From assembly GCA_033030425.1 (NCBI GenBank), contig JAUFSD010000017.1, positions 310,001 through 374,000 on the forward strand: a stretch of DNA of 64,000 nt. The letters run 5' to 3'. Below are positions 60,463-64,000 of the stretch, in pieces. A model generated the notes under the pieces. The model was not told where the DNA came from and searched no databases. It saw only the letters and a list, made by a program, of their open reading frames with translations. Position 1 is the first letter of the stretch. Each line of letters starts with the position of its first letter. Origin of the DNA: Verpa conica (lineage: Eukaryota; Ascomycota; Pezizomycetes; Pezizales; Morchellaceae). The position numbers were made by a program, and so were the translations under genes.

Positions 60463-61434
60463 TTATCTCCCCACGACGCCTCCTCTCTGCGCGACACCAT
60501 CAAACAGCCTCATCCTCCCTTGAATCCCCCCACCATCTCCAGAAATCTTGTCCCCAAACTCTACCCCTACACCTAGGACTCCACCTGTCTGCATCTGCTG
60601 CGGTACAACCTGTGGCCGTCTCTGTTGCTCTTCGACTAGTTTATCCAGGGGTGCTCCGAGGACGTGGTACTTCTGCCACTCGATCTGTGGGCAGCGGAAA
60701 ATCTCCTGTGGTTTTGGAAGTTCTTTTGTTGCGGCAAAGGGGGCATAATTCTTCTTCTTTTTCTTACTGCTGGTTGATGTGCCTTCCTCGTCTGAAGACC
60801 CAGAGGAGGCGCCGTAGTCGTTTGAGGAGGTGCCTTTGGCAAGCTCCTGTATATAGTCTATAAATTCTACGGGCTTTTCCATCGCTTGGATACGTAACTC
60901 TTCTAGAGTCTGGATATCCTTCTTCGCGCGCTCGCGCTGTAGCATGAGGAGTCTCAGGGTGCTTCTTAGCGCGATCGAATCGGTGTTTGTTGAAGCGGAG
61001 GAGGGATGGGTGGAGGTAGGAGGTGAGGGGGTTGTAGTGGAGAGAGAGGTGCTTTGTACCGGTGTACTTTTGATAGTGGTGGAAGTCTCCAGCTGGGAGG
61101 GTTTTACATCGTGAACAATTGGCGGCACCTGTGATGTGAGTTGTGGGGGGACGCGGGGTGCATCAACTGGGGCCATGGGCGGTGATGGAGGCGGCTTGGG
61201 GGTTTGAGCCGGGGTAGATAGTGGGGAGTAAACCGGCGACGGATCAAGGTCGAGATCAGGGTCGGAATTCGATGGCGGAGTATGAGTTTGGAGAGCGGCC
61301 AGAGGGGGCGGGGGAGAGGGGCGAGGCATTGATAGGGCGGGGGCGGAGATATTCCCGGAGGGGGAGGGGGTATATAGTGCAGTCGGTAGGCAGCTGCTGT
61401 TGTTGGCGAAAGGACCCGGAGTGCGCGGCGGCAT
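60463..61434 (-). CDS. Pro/Ser-rich protein with a coiled coil, unrecognised
   Basis: A single frame without introns. The ATG at 61434 (MPPRTPGPFANN) gives 323 aa. The frame continues upstream to 61641, but that part crosses a (CGGTG)n repeat and looks like leader sequence. The first 190 residues are Pro/Ser/Thr-rich and disordered (SPSPPPPLAALQTHTPP, PTPAQTPKPPPSPP style). A helical, probably coiled-coil segment follows (LRLLMLQRERAKKDIQTLEELRIQAMEKP, about 198-226). Next come a Ser/Lys-rich stretch and the conserved-looking PKPQEIFRCPQIEWQKYHVLGAPLDKLVEEQQRRP (about 255-288, quoted here in parts: EIFRCPQIEW, YHVLGAPLDKL). The composition suggests a nuclear scaffold or chromatin-complex accessory subunit, but I cannot name the family. 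Confidence 0.68.
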   Translation of the reverse strand: MPPRTPGPFANNSSCLPTALYTPSPSGNISAPALSMPRPSPPPPLAALQTHTPPSNSDPDLDLDPSPVYSPLSTPAQTPKPPPSPPMAPVDAPRVPPQLTSQVPPIVHDVKPSQLETSTTIKSTPVQSTSLSTTTPSPPTSTHPSSASTNTDSIALRSTLRLLMLQRERAKKDIQTLEELRIQAMEKPVEFIDYIQELAKGTSSNDYGASSGSSDEEGTSTSSKKKKKNYAPFAATKELPKPQEIFRCPQIEWQKYHVLGAPLDKLVEEQQRRPQVVPQQMQTGGVLGVGVEFGDKISGDGGGIQGRMRLFDGVAQRGGVVGR

Positions 61435-61543
61435 GGAGGGGTGGTGGTTGCTATGCGGAGTGCAGCCAGCAGGAGACAGCCGAAGGACAACCGAAAGCAG
61501 AGTAGAACTTGGAACGGGGAGGGGTGAGACGAGGCAGAGCGAA

Positions 61544-61563
61544 CGGTGCGGTGCGGTGCGGTG
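61544..61563. repeat. (CGGTG)4 microsatellite
   Basis: Four perfect CGGTG pentamers are followed by a CAGTG variant. They lie about 110 bases upstream of the ATG of the minus-strand gene, so probably in its leader. Confidence 0.85.
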
Positions 61564-62128
61564 CAGTGAAGTCGAAATGTTGAGCTGTCGTCTCTCTAGA
61601 CTGGCAGAGGATGAGGCTATGACGCGAGCGGGGCTTGGCACGGGAAGAAAGCTCGAGCGTTTTTCGCACTGGCCGCTACGCCTCCTGCCAGCCTCTCTCG
61701 CCTATCAGAGCTCAACTCAACCACCCAGTGGCCCCAAGTCCTCATGCTTGGACAGGAAGCTCAGTGCGAGATGACTGCGGACAGATATCACAAAGCGGCA
61801 GAGAAGTCATAATTGCGTGGAGATTGGCTGGCTAGGATCTGCCTATGCTGCACTTGTTACCGACATCCATTCTTATGCTTGACATCTCGGAACGGAGAGG
61901 AGAAAGGTCCCCTCGATCCCAACAACCATAGATCAACCCCACTGTTTCGGTACACCCATCAAGCGAAAACTGAAACAGAGAATCAAGGGAGGCGGGAGAA
62001 CAAGAAATCGACGGATGAAACGGTATGATCAACAAATTGTCCTCATCCAATAGGTAGCAGTGTTAAGAAACATTTATCGTATCCGGCAAGGGGGATTCTT
62101 CTTGGTGATACCGGGGCAGACAATGTCA

Positions 62129-62146
62129 TCGTCGTCGTCGTCGTCG
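62129..62146. repeat. (TCG)6 microsatellite
   Basis: Six perfect TCG units in a region with no called gene. Confidence 0.9.
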
Positions 62147-63889
62147 CCTTAGCCCAGTCTTCAGATGAAATTCTCAAATTTGAAAGAGGCTGGCTGGTAT
62201 ACTATAACATACATCAAGGAAGTACTAAAAGGATAGGGCTTTGCCCCGCTAAACCGACAACCAGCACCCCCCCTCGATATAATGGTAGCATATAATTTCT
62301 GGTAAACCTCTCCATTGGGCTGGATATGGATGCACCAATAGATAGATCCTCCCTGTGTTACACCTCTGAATGGGTCCTGCTCGATGTCTCCCGGGGAGAT
62401 GCCCCTTGCAAGGTGCAGAGACTAGGCAACCCTGCTAGACTGTGGACTGACTCCCTGCTATCAGATGACGTTCTAACGCGATGAGGAAATGCTATGGCTC
62501 AACCACCCCTGCACCCCACGCGCTAGTACGTCGTGATGCTTTTCGCCGCCAGCTTACCTATCTATATGTCCAACGGATTGGTTTCGCGGGGACCCTGGGC
62601 TTCCTTTTGCTCTCCGTTCATCTCCTTTCTCTTCTTCTAGCTGCTATTCCTCGGGGCTTTTGCGCGCTTTGCCGGCCTTCTTATTTCTGTTCCTCCGGTT
62701 GTGCCTCTACTTCGGGGGTGGAGGGGAAGATACCTAGGCAAAAGGAACACGCGGTTGACCTAATTGACTCATTCTACTAGAGCTTGCTACATACATAATA
62801 CTGTTTTTCTCGCTATTATACTTGCCTTGCTGTATCTGGATTGAGTGCATTCCCGTTCCCGGGCTCTGGGACTTTATCGGAAGCCATCAAGGTCATCGGC
62901 TACTTCCATCTCATCTCCATTTGCCGTGCGAGCTAAAGTGGTATGGCTCTCCCACCTGGTGGCTGCCTGTCATAATAACACTCCCTCGATCAACTCCTCC
63001 TTCTTTACTTTACAAATTACACGACTGTTATCGGGCTAGGTAGCTGAGTTTGGTGATAATGCAGGGGAAAGGAAAAACTGGTCCGCCCCGCCTCGTCTCA
63101 TCGCTGTCGCCTCCTGCACACGTCCTATCCTACTCAGGCGAGCAGTAAAAAATAAAAAATAAAACCACTTTACGCGCGGACACGTGAAGTGGTGTCCTCG
63201 CGTGGTGATTTAGAGCTCCCGCGAACAGCCTCCTACATTCTCGTCACACACCATATAACAACTTGTTGCGCACTCATCTTTCTCTCATCTGGCCTCGCTT
63301 GTCATCGATTCGAATTCGTCCCTATCCCCGGCGATAGTTCCAACCGAGAACCAGAATCGCAAAACCACCAATAACGTCCACGCGATTCCAAAGAGCCCGG
63401 CACTACTACATATATTTACCAGAACATTGCACGCGTTTCGCAGGGCGAAATATCTACTTGGCATTTGGCTGCCTAGCTTATCGATACCTTCAAATAGAAG
63501 TATGTACACGTTTATCTCCACTTTCTTCCTTTACCCAATTGCTCATTGCTACAGTTAGAAGTGCAGAAATAGGAGGATCCCCGTTATTTCTGCCCTAGAC
63601 GTGTACGCCACCGAAACTTCGAGTCCGTACTGCGAACAGAAACAACATAAACCCACAGACAGTTCTAGACAGTTCTTGCGCCCCGCATTTCGTTTTATGT
63701 TTGCGAATTAAAACATCGCATATTGGCTTACGCATTGAGCATCTCCGCTACAGCGGGCCTACAATTAATACCCCATATTCCCGAACGAAACACGCTTTAG
63801 AGAGCAAGGGGGGCTGCGTTGGTATTTTTCTCCGCACGCCTAGTCATCATCACTACTTCGCTACTGCGCCCCGATCGCCAAAGCCCACT

Positions 63890-63897
63890 TATAAAAA
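63890..63897 (+). promoter_or_regulatory. TATA box of the right-edge gene
   Basis: TATAAAAA lies 49-56 bases upstream of the ATG at 63946, a plausible core promoter distance for a fungal gene with a short leader. Confidence 0.45.
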
Positions 63898-63945
63898 CGC
63901 GGCATTTCCCCTTTCACAAATCATTGTTGTATTAACCCCACAGCA

Positions 63946-64000
63946 ATGGACGAAGAAGCGACACAACCAGCAACCCAGCCTCTCCCTGGCCATGAAGGGG
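63946..64000 (+). CDS. 5' end of a gene, cut by the window edge
   Basis: The ATG at 63946 (context CAGCAATGG) opens MDEEATQPATQPLPGHEG and then the window ends. Two Thr-Gln pairs in the first 13 residues recall the SQ/TQ-type N-terminus of checkpoint kinases such as fungal Rad53/Chk2 homologues. Eighteen residues cannot establish this, so the product is left open. Confidence 0.5.
   Translation, partial: MDEEATQPATQPLPGHEG

Larger units (their letters stand above)
61435..63945. other. Divergent intergenic region
   Basis: 2.5 kb between the minus gene ending its leader near 61.6 kb and the plus gene starting at 63946. It contains the microsatellites (CGGTG)4 at 61544-61563 and (TCG)6 at 62129-62146. 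The frames present (longest about 100 codons at 62481-62780) show no domain and no conserved start context. The right part is the promoter of the edge gene. Confidence 0.5.

Noticed and set aside
1..64000. CRISPR arrays or prokaryotic operon features
   Set aside because: There are no regularly spaced repeats, and the spliced genes show that the DNA is fungal nuclear.

Overview
The window is nuclear DNA of a filamentous ascomycete (Pezizomycotina). The evidence is short spliceosomal introns (mostly 41-148 nt, one of 214 nt, with GT..AG borders), fungal versions of eukaryotic housekeeping proteins, and a SERAC1-like hydrolase module typical of fungal NLR-type proteins. Gene clusters are separated by long AT-richer stretches without genes, some with repeats whose copies differ mostly by transitions, as RIP would leave. 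This fits a repeat-bearing genome such as those of Pezizomycetes, but the class is an inference and no species is assigned.

Layout. 1-4 kb: a minus-strand GAF-domain gene. 4-12.8 kb: a long stretch without a supported gene. 12.86-14.55 kb: a multi-exon alpha/beta-hydrolase gene that stops where an NLR nucleotide-binding domain would be expected. 15.7-17.4 kb: an NTF2-like protein (minus). 20.7-23.8 kb: a PX-domain protein of the yeast Lec1/Ypr097w family (plus). 25.3-28 kb: the nuclear RNA factor ARS2 (minus), divergent from a TspO/MBR membrane protein at 28.9-29.6 kb. 30.1-32.2 kb: a Rex1-type DEDDh exonuclease. 33.9-34.4 kb: a small single-pass membrane protein. 35.3-37.3 kb: a kelch-like receptor-shaped protein (minus). 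37.3-42 kb: a repeat-rich gap. 42-43.8 kb: a single-pass membrane protein (minus). 45.9-52.4 kb: three minus-strand genes, SRP72, SPO11 and MNN10. 53-60 kb: another sparse region with one intronless aminoglycoside-phosphotransferase-like gene whose catalytic Asp is replaced. 60.5-61.4 kb: an unrecognised coiled-coil protein (minus). 63.95 kb: the 5' end of a gene running off the right edge.

The genes do not form a pathway. Most are unlinked core functions: RNA processing (ARS2, Rex1), protein targeting and glycosylation (SRP72, Mnn10), meiotic recombination (Spo11) and lipid or membrane biology (PX protein, TspO). The accessory content is the truncated NLR-type gene, the altered kinase-like gene, a pair of about 155-bp MITE-like elements 25 kb apart, and a palindrome and repeat cluster near 38 kb. 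I found no convincing tRNA, rRNA, CRISPR array or intact transposase. Exon coordinates were derived by hand from splice consensus and frame continuity; no database search was possible.
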